This document shows, piece after piece, positions 16,736-26,124 of a stretch of DNA of 64,000 nucleotides. Origin of the DNA: Parapedobacter flavus (GTDB lineage Bacteria; Bacteroidota; Bacteroidia; Sphingobacteriales; Sphingobacteriaceae); assembly GCF_035818675.1 (NCBI RefSeq), contig NZ_JAYKZZ010000016.1, positions 186,001 to 250,000 on the forward strand, in the 5' to 3' direction. The translations under genes and the position numbers were made by a program. The notes beneath the pieces are model-generated. The model did no database searches. It saw nothing but the letters and a program-made list of their open reading frames with translations, and was not told the DNA's origin. Each line of letters begins with the position of its first letter. Position 1 is the first letter of the stretch.

Positions 16736-17992
16736 TCATTCAATCCGTCCCCCATTCAGGGTCGCCCTATATTTCAACAAAGCTTCCAGGTAGTAATAAT
16801 CGGCATAGGCCAACGGCACATCGATTTCATTATCATGCGGAATGGAGCCCACACTATGCTTTAGGATAAATCCATTATTGGTACCCGGCTGCGCCAGATA
16901 ATCGGCAGACGATAGGGCCTGCAACATCTTGATCGCTGCAGTTTTATAACGAGCTGCTTTCTCCGGAGTGGCCATTTCTGAAAGGCTCAACAATGCCGAA
17001 GCGATGATTGCACCGGCGGAGGCATCCCGATAGGTATTGGGGATTTTGGGGTCATTGAAATCCCAAAATGGGATAAGGTCATCCGGAAGATTAGGATGAT
17101 TCAAAATATAATCGGCGATGTGTTGTGCCTGCGCCAAATAGCGTTCGTCGCCCGTCGCGTCGTAACAAAGGGCATAACCATACACAGCCCATGCCTGCCC
17201 GCGGGCCCATGCCGATTCGTGTGCATAACCTTGCGCTGTGTGCCGATGCCTCACTTCTCCTGTTTCCGGGTCATAGTCGACCACATGGAAAGAGCTATAG
17301 TCTGGTCGGAAGTGGTTTTCCAGGGTACGGTCAGCATGCGAAACAGCGATGTTATAAAAAGAAGAATCGCCACTTAATTCGGCAGCTTTGAAAAGGAGTT
17401 CCAAATTAATCATGTTATCGATAATTACCGGATATTCCCACCCTCTTTCAGACTGCCAACCCTTGTCGACGTCCCAGGATAAGATAGCCCCCACCTTTTC
17501 ATTATAGCGCTTGCTCAATGACCGGGCAGCCTGCACAATAATGTCTTTATATGTCGCATTGCCCGTCAATCGGTAACCATTCCCATAGCTGCTATTAATC
17601 ATAAAACCAACATCATGATGGCCATGAAAGTCTTTAACCGGTTCTAAATAAGCCGTCCATTTTTCTGCTTCCGTTTTCCATTTTTGGTCCTGACTATATT
17701 CATAAGCGTACCATAGCGTGCCCGGGAAAAATCCGCTCGTCCAATCGTAGATGCCCGACAAGGTGTTTTTACCATTTTTGCCCACCGACTTGGGTAAGAA
17801 TTTGCTATCGGTACGGTATTTAGCAATCGTATCAAGCATGTTAGCCAGTTGGATTTCTGCCCTTGCAAACCCACTGTCAATCACAGCCCCTTGCGGAGTT
17901 TCGCCCTTTTGTGCCGTGCAACCCACGAATGATGAAGCCATAAAGCACAGCACCGCGATCCCTAATAAATTTAACTTTAGCATAATTCTCAT
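16736..17992 (-). CDS. GH88 unsaturated glucuronyl hydrolase (lipoprotein)
   Basis: Releases the unsaturated uronic acid left on glycosaminoglycan or similar oligosaccharides after lyase cleavage. The (alpha/alpha)6 family features are present: SGIYDWTSGFFPGTLWYAYE, HHDVGFM with one catalytic Asp, DNMINLELL with the other, and AWARGQAWAVYG. The N-terminus is a lipoprotein signal with lipobox SSFVGC (Cys at about 25), so the enzyme is membrane-anchored. It starts two bases after the GH20 stop, a clear operon; a second in-frame ATG lies at 17983. Confidence 0.92.
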   Translation of the reverse strand: MRIMLKLNLLGIAVLCFMASSFVGCTAQKGETPQGAVIDSGFARAEIQLANMLDTIAKYRTDSKFLPKSVGKNGKNTLSGIYDWTSGFFPGTLWYAYEYSQDQKWKTEAEKWTAYLEPVKDFHGHHDVGFMINSSYGNGYRLTGNATYKDIIVQAARSLSKRYNEKVGAILSWDVDKGWQSERGWEYPVIIDNMINLELLFKAAELSGDSSFYNIAVSHADRTLENHFRPDYSSFHVVDYDPETGEVRHRHTAQGYAHESAWARGQAWAVYGYALCYDATGDERYLAQAQHIADYILNHPNLPDDLIPFWDFNDPKIPNTYRDASAGAIIASALLSLSEMATPEKAARYKTAAIKMLQALSSADYLAQPGTNNGFILKHSVGSIPHDNEIDVPLAYADYYYLEALLKYRATLNGGRIE

Positions 17993-17994
17993 CT

Positions 17995-19650
17995 TTAATC
18001 AGTCGATTTTTGTTCTAACCGCATCAGCTCATCGAAATCCGGGGCCATATGGTTTCGTTGTACCGGACTGAGGTACTCCGGGAACTTTTCGGGGTCAAAG
18101 GGGTCGAAATAATAAAGGCCCGCTCTGGCAAAAAGTACCAGGTGATTCGCTAACCTTTCTGTAAATTTCGAGTAATCCTTCTTCTTCGGGTCGGACCATG
18201 CCGATTCGGCCAGTGCCGTAATTCTGGGGAACAGCATATAATCAATATGTTCATCCGTAGATAAGGCTTCTGTCCAAAGGTTGGCCTGTATACCTTTGAT
18301 CAGTTTGTTTGCGTTCGGATAGGCCATGAGTGCTTCGGAAGGGAAGTCGTAAACGGCCTCGATGGGCACGAAACCCTTTTGCCATTTGCGACCGATGGTA
18401 TGTGAACTATCCTGAACAAAATCAAAATAGAGCGGCAGCCTGGGGCACAATATGGTGTTGAAGCCCTTATCAAGCCCTTTTCTTAATTCTTCCGGTTTAT
18501 CGTGCCGCCACCATAACACGGTGGTCCCCTTTATAGGGAGATCCGACCCCACCACTTCATCCCAAGCAAACACTTCGTTATTCAGCCTGAATACACTGTC
18601 GGCCATCCGTTGGATGAAGTAATTTTCCACCTCCTTTAGCGTCTTCAGCTCCTGCTCGCGCATCAGCGATTGAACAGACGGATCTACCTTCCAGTTTGCA
18701 TTGCCAAAATGGACTTCATCGCCGCCCAAATGAATTTTCTGAAACGGGAATAATGCATCGACCTCCCTCAAGATGTTCGTCAGGTATTCATAAACTGTGT
18801 CCTTTCCGGGGTTAAATGTAAAATCGGGATATCGTTCCGACCCGCCGCCGCTAAACTCCGGATACGCCATGTTAGCAGCGGTTGCATGTCCCGGCATATC
18901 AATTTCAGGGATGATCTCGATATGTCGTTCCGTGGCGTAAGCCACAATTTCCTTAATGTCTTCCTGCGTATAATATGCGGCTGTTGAAAGCGGGTCCGAG
19001 TGATTCCCTATTCCGCCCACCAGTGTCAACCTGGGGTACTGCTTTATCTCAATCCGCCACCCCGGTTGATCCGTGAGGTGCCAATGAAACCGATTCAGTT
19101 TGTAGAAAGCCATCCAATCCAAAATACGTTTCACCGTTTCCTTTCCAAAAAAATGCCTGGATTCGTCGAGCATGACCCCTCGCCATTCAAAGTAAGCTTT
19201 ATCTTCGATGTCCCAGCAGGCAAGGTGTAACGCATCGCCTTTTCGATCGGTCTGCCTCACGATCTGCATTAAGCTCATCACCCCCAAAAACAACCCCTCA
19301 TCATCGGATGATGTGATGTGGATCTGTTGGGAATTCATGGTGAGGCGATAGGCTTTATCCGCCAAGCTCCTATCGGTCGATAAACTCAGCAAAATCGCAG
19401 GCTGGGTTCCTGAATCTTGGATAGTAACCGGAATACCGGTATATTTCAAAAGCTCCTTTTGCAGAAAATAGCCCGTGTTCTCCGCTTCCTTATCCGCGAT
19501 AATAATCGGCGTTGCTTTGGTAAGCATGAACTCCTCATTCACAGGCGTACTTACCAAGGGCTTCGGTATGATGGGTACTTCCGTTCCTTTTGCTGCAGCG
19601 GCGTGGATCGTTAGGAAAAGAACAATAAATACAAATGCATCGAACCTCAT
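17995..19650 (-). CDS. GH20 beta-N-acetylhexosaminidase
   Basis: Exo-enzyme removing terminal beta-linked GlcNAc or GalNAc. Signal peptide (to about residue 22, AAAAKG), GH20b N-terminal domain (about 25-145) and TIM-barrel catalytic domain with WRGVMLDESRHFFGKE, FHWHLTDQPGWRIEIK and HLGGDEVHFG; the catalytic pair is Asp311-Glu312. At 551 aa it has normal length. It heads the GH20-GH88 operon, whose products would together trim uronic-acid/HexNAc oligosaccharides such as those from chondroitin or hyaluronan. No lyase or SusCD pair is seen in the window. Confidence 0.95.
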   Translation of the reverse strand: MRFDAFVFIVLFLTIHAAAAKGTEVPIIPKPLVSTPVNEEFMLTKATPIIIADKEAENTGYFLQKELLKYTGIPVTIQDSGTQPAILLSLSTDRSLADKAYRLTMNSQQIHITSSDDEGLFLGVMSLMQIVRQTDRKGDALHLACWDIEDKAYFEWRGVMLDESRHFFGKETVKRILDWMAFYKLNRFHWHLTDQPGWRIEIKQYPRLTLVGGIGNHSDPLSTAAYYTQEDIKEIVAYATERHIEIIPEIDMPGHATAANMAYPEFSGGGSERYPDFTFNPGKDTVYEYLTNILREVDALFPFQKIHLGGDEVHFGNANWKVDPSVQSLMREQELKTLKEVENYFIQRMADSVFRLNNEVFAWDEVVGSDLPIKGTTVLWWRHDKPEELRKGLDKGFNTILCPRLPLYFDFVQDSSHTIGRKWQKGFVPIEAVYDFPSEALMAYPNANKLIKGIQANLWTEALSTDEHIDYMLFPRITALAESAWSDPKKKDYSKFTERLANHLVLFARAGLYYFDPFDPEKFPEYLSPVQRNHMAPDFDELMRLEQKSTD

Positions 19651-20026
19651 AGCTTTTTTATGATCAGTAACCCCTGGGCCTGCTAATTACGAAGGATTAT
19701 TACAATTTCTCACAGCAAGGTAGAAAAGGTTAATCAGAAAAAGAAACCCAATACTAACGCAATCGTTTGTCTAATTACAATCGGCTATATGGGCGCCTTG
19801 TGCGCGCCATTGCGTAAACAGAACAATCGATTACGGTTGGCAATAAATCGGCTTTGACGCGCTGCCGTAGTTTAGCGGGGAAGGACAGGTTCTTTTTTCT
19901 AAATGCATACACGCACACGATTGCGCGGCCCGTTCCACGCTGGCTTGTAAATATTTCCCCAAAAACTTGCTGCACATATGGCATTTATCCCTATTTTTGC
20001 GTCTCACCTTTTACGTAATTCCTATA
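19651..20026. promoter_or_regulatory. Divergent region: LacI-type operator and promoters of GH20-GH88 and nagB
   Basis: On the minus strand ACAAACGATTGCGTTA (19755-19770) differs from the GH109 site at one base. Its core edge (19759) is 37 bp from TACCTTGC (19715-19722), the likely -7 box of the GH20-GH88 operon; the -33 position reads TTCT, a weak match, as expected for an activator-dependent promoter. On the plus strand TATTTTTG at 19992-19999 is a perfect -7 box for the NagB fusion gene, 27 bp before its ATG. Nothing else was seen in this 376-bp gap. Confidence 0.55.
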
Positions 20027-21955
20027 ATGGCAAGACTAAATTTACTGGAAGAAACACGCTTCGAGAAAGTACCCGTGAGTGTTCACGCCGACCCTACCGC
20101 AGCATCCTTGGCGGTAGCCAAACGTATCGCTGACCTGATCCGTAGCAAAAAAGAGAACGGTGAGCAGGCTATCTTGGGCCTCGCTACCGGTGCCACCCCC
20201 GTGCGGGTGTACGCGGAGCTGGTCCGCTTGCACCGCGAAGAAGGGCTCAGCTTCCAAAATGTGGTCACCTTCAACCTCGATGAATATTATCCGATGCTAC
20301 CCGATTCGGAGCAAAGTTATGTGACGTTCATGAATACGCATCTCTTTGACCACGTAGACATCAAACGAGCCAACGTGCACATCCCCGATGGTACATTGGC
20401 CATGGAAGATATCCATGATTACTGCTTGGCCTACGAGCAGAAAATTACGGCATTGGGCGGACTGGATCTGCAGATCCTCGGTATCGGCCGTACCGGCCAC
20501 ATCGGCTTCAATGAACCGGGATCAGCCCCTAATTCCGGCACGCGGCTCGTCACGCTCGACGACCTTACCCGCAGGGATGCCTCGCGCGATTTCGGTGGTA
20601 AAGAGAATGTGCCCACCAAGGCCATCACCATGGGCATCGGTACCATCTTCAAAGCCCGCGAGATCATCCTTATGGCGTGGAACCAGAAGAAGGCCGAGAT
20701 CGTCAAAAAGGCTATCGAAGGCGAGCTTTCTGCCGATGTGCCAGCCACCTACCTGCAGCTTTCGGACAGTGTAGAGTTCGTGCTCGACGAAGATGCGGCA
20801 TCCATGCTCACCCGTTTCGATACGCCGTGGTTGGTGAAGGATTGCGTTTGGGATCGCAAAACCGTTAAGAAGGCGGTGGTGTGGCTTTCGCAAACCCTCA
20901 AGAAGCCGGTCCTTAAACTTACCGAAGACGATTACAACACCAACGGTATGGCACAACTGGCCACCGAAAAGGGGCCCGTATACCAAATTAATATCGATAT
21001 ATTCAACCAACTGCAACATACCATTACCGGATGGCCGGGCGGTAAGCCCAATGCCGATGATAGCCAACGCCCCGAACGCCGCGACCCGGCAAAGAAACGG
21101 TCGATCATTTTCTCGCCGCACCCGGATGATGATGTGATTTCCATGGGCGGCACCTTCATCCGGCTGGCCGACCAGGGGCACGATGTGCATGTTGCCTACC
21201 AAACTTCGGGCAATACGGCCGTATGGGACGACGATGCACTCCGCTTTATCGAGTTTGCTACCGATTTCGCCAAATCGCAGGGCATCGATACGCAGAAACT
21301 GGAAGCGCTCTACGCCGAAACACGCCGGTTTATTGGCGACAAGCGGCCCAACCAAATGGATACGGCCGAGTTGCTTACCGTCAAGGGGCTCATCCGCAAG
21401 GGCGAGGCCATCGCTGGTGCTCGCTTCGCCGGCTTGCCCGACGAGAATATCCATTTCCAGAACCTGCCCTTCTACGATCGGGGCAAGTACAGCAAGGCGC
21501 TCGATTTTGAAGACGACATCGTGGCCACCATGGAGCTCCTCCAACAGATCAAGCCCCATCAGATTTTTGCCGCGGGCGACTTCGCCGATCCGCACGGCAC
21601 CCACAAAGTGTGCTTCGATATCATCCACGAAGCCATGGCACGCCTCCGCAAAACCGAAGCGTGGACCAAAGATTGCTGGTTATGGCTTTACCGCGGTGCT
21701 TGGCACGAGTTCGAAATCCACGAAATTGAAATGGCAGTTCCATTATCGCCACAAGAAGTGTTACGCAAACGGCACGCTATCTTCAAGCATCAATCGCAGA
21801 AAGACCTCCCCGTATTCCCGGGCGATGACGCCCGCGAATTCTGGGTGCGCGCAGAAGAGCGTACCCGCGAAACGGCCAAGCTATACGACGGTTTGGGCAT
21901 GGCTGAATATGAAGCTATTGAGGCCTTCGTACGGTGGAAGTTTGAAGAGGAATAA
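20027..21955 (+). CDS. nagB: Glucosamine-6-phosphate deaminase fused to a PIG-L deacetylase domain
   Basis: Bifunctional-looking cytosolic protein of 642 aa. The N-terminal NagB domain (about 1-270) has GLATGATPVRVY, FNLDEYYPM and GIGRTGHIGFNEPG and would convert glucosamine-6-phosphate to fructose-6-phosphate plus ammonia. The C-terminal LmbE/PIG-L domain (about 360-560) has the zinc motif SPHPDDDVISMGG and the second-site DPHGTHK, and could deacetylate an N-acetylamino sugar. Similar fusions are known in Bacteroidota. Start 20027 follows a perfect -7 box; the frame begins at 19967 without sense. The setting next to GH20, GH88 and GH109 gives a coherent HexNAc catabolic route. Confidence 0.9.
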   Translation: MARLNLLEETRFEKVPVSVHADPTAASLAVAKRIADLIRSKKENGEQAILGLATGATPVRVYAELVRLHREEGLSFQNVVTFNLDEYYPMLPDSEQSYVTFMNTHLFDHVDIKRANVHIPDGTLAMEDIHDYCLAYEQKITALGGLDLQILGIGRTGHIGFNEPGSAPNSGTRLVTLDDLTRRDASRDFGGKENVPTKAITMGIGTIFKAREIILMAWNQKKAEIVKKAIEGELSADVPATYLQLSDSVEFVLDEDAASMLTRFDTPWLVKDCVWDRKTVKKAVVWLSQTLKKPVLKLTEDDYNTNGMAQLATEKGPVYQINIDIFNQLQHTITGWPGGKPNADDSQRPERRDPAKKRSIIFSPHPDDDVISMGGTFIRLADQGHDVHVAYQTSGNTAVWDDDALRFIEFATDFAKSQGIDTQKLEALYAETRRFIGDKRPNQMDTAELLTVKGLIRKGEAIAGARFAGLPDENIHFQNLPFYDRGKYSKALDFEDDIVATMELLQQIKPHQIFAAGDFADPHGTHKVCFDIIHEAMARLRKTEAWTKDCWLWLYRGAWHEFEIHEIEMAVPLSPQEVLRKRHAIFKHQSQKDLPVFPGDDAREFWVRAEERTRETAKLYDGLGMAEYEAIEAFVRWKFEEE

Positions 21956-21993
21956 CGCTCGTTGTCTATGGCAACCCCGTAGGAGCGGAAATG

Positions 21994-22749
21994 TTACAGG
22001 TTCCGATTATTCATCATCTGGATGAATGTTTCTTTCTTTTTCGGGGAAATCATCACCGGAAAATCGTCGCTCATCACGGCATAGCCGCCGTCAGTTTTTA
22101 GCATCCGTTTTATCTCGTTGAGATTGATGATGTGGGAGTTGTGGATGCGCATGAATTGATGGCCTGTCAATAACACTTCGTATTCCTTCAGGTTCTTACT
22201 CACCATGATGTTCCGGCCACAGGTGAGGTAAAACGTAGAGTATGCGCCGGCGGCCTCGATACGGATGATGTTTTGCAGCGGCACGAACTCAAGTTCGTTG
22301 GCTAGTGACAGGGTAAGGGTGGGTTCACCACGGTGTTGCATGTTATTCAGGTTCTGTATCAACGAGCTCAGCATCTGCTGGTGGCTTTCTACCGATCTGC
22401 TCAGCACTTTGCTTACTGCTTCTTTCAATTCATCGATATCGATGGGTTTAAGTAGGTAGTCGGCAGCGCTAAACTTGATGGCCTTGATGGCATAATGGTC
22501 ATACGCCGTGGTGAATATGACGGCAGGGCTGAGGTCCGCGACCTGTTGAAGGATTTCGAAGCCGGTGCCGGTCTGGAGCTCAATATCCAAAAACAGCAGA
22601 TGGGGTTGGTGCGCTCTAATCAGTTCGACGGCTTCACCAATCGCCCCGGTTTGGGCCACCACCTGCACTTCCGGGCAATTTGCTATTACGAGATCATGCA
22701 AGAGCTCTCTGCTGCGGACTTCGTCTTCGATGATAATTGCTTTCTGCAT
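21994..22749 (-). CDS. LytTR-type response regulator
   Basis: Cytosolic two-component regulator. Receiver domain residues 1-118 with acidic pair EDE (8-10), phosphoacceptor Asp55 (LLFLDIEL), Thr in FTTAYD and Lys in LLKPID; LytTR DNA-binding domain from about 145 to the end, with FMRIHNSHIINLNEI. ATG 22749 is preferred; the frame also allows a TTG at 22761 that would overlap the kinase stop. It is translated just after the kinase gene, so the pair is one operon. Confidence 0.93.
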   Translation of the reverse strand: MQKAIIIEDEVRSRELLHDLVIANCPEVQVVAQTGAIGEAVELIRAHQPHLLFLDIELQTGTGFEILQQVADLSPAVIFTTAYDHYAIKAIKFSAADYLLKPIDIDELKEAVSKVLSRSVESHQQMLSSLIQNLNNMQHRGEPTLTLSLANELEFVPLQNIIRIEAAGAYSTFYLTCGRNIMVSKNLKEYEVLLTGHQFMRIHNSHIINLNEIKRMLKTDGGYAVMSDDFPVMISPKKKETFIQMMNNRNL

Positions 22750-22757
22750 TGCCGTTG

Positions 22758-24545
22758 TCAATAATCAAATACGATAGGGTCTGCTGCACGCGAGCTCACA
22801 AGCAGTTGCAGTACCACCCGCGTTCCCGCCGGATTTCCATCGGGCGTCACCAGGTCCTGTACATTCACCGATATCCGATCCGTTACTTCTTCATTCAACA
22901 CGCGGATACGGTCGTGGAGTAACCCCTTATAGGGGGTTGTGTCGTCTGTGTCGCGCTTCTGCTTCCGTGCTTTGGCAGCTTCGCGGCCACAACCGTTGTC
23001 TGTGATGGTACAGATCAAATGTGGGGCCTGGTAACCGAAGGATATTGTCACTTCCCCCTTCTCATCGAGATTGAGGATGCCGTGATACAAGGCATTTTCC
23101 ACATAGTGGTAGATGATGAGCGGTGGCAGCCCTGCAATGTCTCGGGGCATATCTTCATCCGCTGCGATGACGTAATCGAATTTCCCCGTGAACCGCATTT
23201 TCTCAAGTTCAAGGTAAAGTTTTAAAAATTGTTTCTCCTGTGTCAGCGTTATTTCCGGCTCGTTGGCCTGGGTAATCAGCTCCCGGATAAATCGGGAGAA
23301 CCGCGAAACATAGCTCAAAGACGTATTGGTATCGCCCTTATTGATGTAGTATTGCAGGTCGTTGAGCGAATTAAATACAAAGTGAGGATTTATCTGGGCC
23401 TGTAGCACCCGCATGTGCAATCGTCGGTTTATGCGTTCGATATCGCGGTTTTGCTTCCCGATGACGGTATTGCGTTGGGTCAATAATTTGGTCAGGTGGG
23501 TCTTCATCCGATACCTGTTATACATCAGTACCACGATGACCACGGCAATAATAATCAACAGGATACTCACGTAGCGCAGCGTCTTATCGCGCTCGGATGC
23601 CAACAGCGTACTGGCCAGTCTTCGCGATACGATTTCACGTTCCTTGGTTACCAGCTCCAATTCGGCGTCGCGTTGTCCGTCCGGGCTGGCCCCGGGGCCT
23701 TCCATGATAATCCCTCCAATTTCGCTGCCCAAATATTTGGCAAGCAACTTGTTTACCAGCCGCTTGCATTCAAAGCTCTGGAAGTACTCGTTTGCGATGG
23801 GTTGCCAGTCACTATTTTTGGGGAATATACCAGCCAGCCCCGGTCGCTCGGTGGCGAAGAGGTGCTGCCTTTTCACTTTGATGCCTTTTTGCAGGCTTAC
23901 TACGTACACCGTAAGCGGAACATAGCCGAAAGCGTTCCGTTCTTCCGCTATTTTCTCCAGTATTTCATAATCATCATATTGGCGGGAAACGGCGATGTCA
24001 TAGCCGCGGATTAGCGCCTCCATATCATGCTCCATAGCGGTGTGCTGCATCGTATAGCCATGCAAGTGGCGTATGGTGTCGATGAATGCAGCTTCGTTGC
24101 TAAATATAGGCATGAGGTCGTTGGTTACCAGTACATTGATGTCGGGCATGTAGGGCGGGGTAAACCGTACTTCCTGCTTCCTTTCGGGCGTGATGGAAAA
24201 AAAGGACCATCCGAATAGGCCGCTACCCGAGGCGTGCTTGATTTGGTCGTAAATGCCGTTAAAGCTACCAGCGTCTTTCCAGTTAATAGAAACTTCGTAG
24301 CCGTAGGTCTTTTTGACCCAGTCGGCAAAGGATTCCATCAGTTCATATTCCACACCTTGCAGTTTTCCGTTCACGTCATCAAAAATGAACGGGTCGATGT
24401 CATACCACAATGCCGTGATGGTACCCCCCCCATTTTGCTCCACCTGTGCCCAGCTGTCCGTTTCCTGCCCCGATGCCACAGCTATCCCCGTACCCAGTGC
24501 AATGGATAGTAGGAGTCGTGTGTATAACCGTTTCCGGAGGCGCAT
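22758..24545 (-). CDS. LytS-type histidine kinase with periplasmic solute-binding (SBP_bac_3) domain
   Basis: Membrane sensor kinase. A signal peptide or first helix (about 8-25) leads into a type-3 solute-binding-protein domain (about 40-270: GVEYELMESFADWVKK, GWSFFSITPERK), a short coiled stretch, one membrane helix (325-345), then the His-kinase domain with phospho-acceptor His388 (QINPHFVFNSL) and ATP-binding N box YVENALYHG and G box DNGCGRE. The sensor part suggests detection of an amino acid or similar small ligand in the periplasm. Partner of the LytTR regulator just downstream. Confidence 0.9.
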   Translation of the reverse strand: MRLRKRLYTRLLLSIALGTGIAVASGQETDSWAQVEQNGGGTITALWYDIDPFIFDDVNGKLQGVEYELMESFADWVKKTYGYEVSINWKDAGSFNGIYDQIKHASGSGLFGWSFFSITPERKQEVRFTPPYMPDINVLVTNDLMPIFSNEAAFIDTIRHLHGYTMQHTAMEHDMEALIRGYDIAVSRQYDDYEILEKIAEERNAFGYVPLTVYVVSLQKGIKVKRQHLFATERPGLAGIFPKNSDWQPIANEYFQSFECKRLVNKLLAKYLGSEIGGIIMEGPGASPDGQRDAELELVTKEREIVSRRLASTLLASERDKTLRYVSILLIIIAVVIVVLMYNRYRMKTHLTKLLTQRNTVIGKQNRDIERINRRLHMRVLQAQINPHFVFNSLNDLQYYINKGDTNTSLSYVSRFSRFIRELITQANEPEITLTQEKQFLKLYLELEKMRFTGKFDYVIAADEDMPRDIAGLPPLIIYHYVENALYHGILNLDEKGEVTISFGYQAPHLICTITDNGCGREAAKARKQKRDTDDTTPYKGLLHDRIRVLNEEVTDRISVNVQDLVTPDGNPAGTRVVLQLLVSSRAADPIVFDY

Positions 24546-24587
24546 CGTGAGCTGTTTACCTTACCGCTAAGGTAGGAAAAAAGGGGA

Positions 24588-26039
24588 TTAAAAAGCCTTT
24601 GGTTTTCCTGAAAGCATTTTTTTGTAGTCTTTGGGATTAATGGGCTTGAAAAATTCATGAATGATATTCCGGGAGGCCCGGGTACGGAGACCCATGTCGG
24701 CCATCAGTTCATCCAGGTGCTGGAAATTGAAGGGGGCCACGCACAAGCCGCTGAATTCCGACGCAATGGGCCTCCCCACGCTCCGCCATTTTTCCATTGC
24801 GCGCATTTCATCCAGCATATCTTCGGCGGGCGGTAGGATCAGTTCGCCCGACACGACAGCAGCGAGCCAATGTGCGGCCACCTCGGAGGTTAGCGTGGTA
24901 AACAAACTCGAATTGAATCCCACGAATCCCATTTGTGGGAGGTCTGGATGCAGGATGTTCCGGTACAGTGTGTACATGCCCTTTGCATTGGTAATCATCT
25001 CTTGGTATTGCACATTGAGGAAAGGCAGTCGCTGCCTGAAGCCCGTGCCGAGTACCACCATGTCGGGCCGTATGACCTGCCCGTTTGTCAACACCATATC
25101 GCGGCCTTCAAAACGGGCCACTTCGGAGCAGATCCCCGCGATTTGCCCCGCGGCTACTTTCTTGTAAAAATCGACCGGCTCCACCCCCAAGCTGCAGCTG
25201 ATCTGGTCCTCGATGCGATGCGTTGGCAGCATACCGCACTTTTTGAGTCCGAATTGTTTTTTCAGCAGCAGTTCGAGCAACCGCCACTGCGCCCACACCA
25301 TGGGTTTTCCCACCGAATGCAGGATACGCTGGAACACCGGTTTCTTGCGGGCATTGAAAAATGCTTCCGAAAAGCGGGAAAACAGCAGGTATTTCATGTT
25401 GACGCGGTTGCCGAAGTAGCGCGGCACCTTCCATTGCGCCCGGCGGTAGATGAGCGTACAGCTTTTGCCGATTTCGGATGCCGTGGTTGCGATATCGGTG
25501 GCCGACTTGGCGAAACCGACTACGGCAATGTCCTTGCCCGCCAGCTGTTCGGTAGCCGATACGAGGGAGGAATGCAGCAGTTGCCCACCGGTTTCGTGGT
25601 AGGTATCCATGCCGGGAATCTTCGGTATATAAGGCTCATGAAAGGTGCCGGTACATACCACCACGTAAGCGAAAGAAAGGGTCTCACCGGCTTCGAGCCG
25701 TACCACCCAGTTGAACCCATCGTAGTACATACTTTTGACGGTCGCACGAAAACGGATGTGGGGCATCACGCCAAAATGGGCGGCATAGTTTTGCAAGTAC
25801 TCCTGCACCTGCCCGCCTGTGGGCCACATGGGGTAATGCGCCGGCATCGGGAAATCCGAAAACGCGTACTCATCGCGCGTGGTCTGCGTGGTCACGCCCA
25901 TGTAGGAGCAGCTCCCATGCCACACCCCGCCAACCCCATCAGATTTTTCCAGTATGGTGACCTGATAGCCCTTTTGCAGGAACGTTTTTGCTGTAGTGAG
26001 GCCGCTGATACCGGCCCCGATTATCCCTATATGTTTCAT
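24588..26039 (-). CDS. Flavin-containing monooxygenase
   Basis: FAD- and NADPH-dependent monooxygenase of about 483 aa. The FAD fold GIIGAGISGLTTA starts at residue 4, TGTFHEPYIPKIPG fits the FMO-identifying region, and a second Rossmann motif IAVVGFAKSATDIA binds NADPH, although its middle Gly is Ala. ATG 26039 is chosen because the FAD motif follows directly; the longer frame to 26096 adds nothing. The substrate is unknown. The gene diverges from the orphan kinase at 26125. Confidence 0.85.
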   Translation of the reverse strand: MKHIGIIGAGISGLTTAKTFLQKGYQVTILEKSDGVGGVWHGSCSYMGVTTQTTRDEYAFSDFPMPAHYPMWPTGGQVQEYLQNYAAHFGVMPHIRFRATVKSMYYDGFNWVVRLEAGETLSFAYVVVCTGTFHEPYIPKIPGMDTYHETGGQLLHSSLVSATEQLAGKDIAVVGFAKSATDIATTASEIGKSCTLIYRRAQWKVPRYFGNRVNMKYLLFSRFSEAFFNARKKPVFQRILHSVGKPMVWAQWRLLELLLKKQFGLKKCGMLPTHRIEDQISCSLGVEPVDFYKKVAAGQIAGICSEVARFEGRDMVLTNGQVIRPDMVVLGTGFRQRLPFLNVQYQEMITNAKGMYTLYRNILHPDLPQMGFVGFNSSLFTTLTSEVAAHWLAAVVSGELILPPAEDMLDEMRAMEKWRSVGRPIASEFSGLCVAPFNFQHLDELMADMGLRTRASRNIIHEFFKPINPKDYKKMLSGKPKAF

Positions 26040-26124
26040 TTTGACACTGAATTGAATTTTTTTTCTCGTTCTTTGTGATAGTTGCCTTAAAATCACTTAT
26101 TTTACGCAGTCCAATTATGTATAC

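Noticed and set aside
19775..19984. 69-aa minus-strand frame in the gap before the NagB fusion gene
   Set aside because: No start context, unlike-protein composition, and it covers the nagB promoter region.
20522..21628. 368-aa minus-strand frame opposite the NagB fusion
   Set aside because: Shadow of a strongly supported plus-strand gene; the translation shows no motif.
24933..26078. 381-aa plus-strand frame opposite the flavin monooxygenase
   Set aside because: Antisense shadow. The minus strand has two clear Rossmann motifs.
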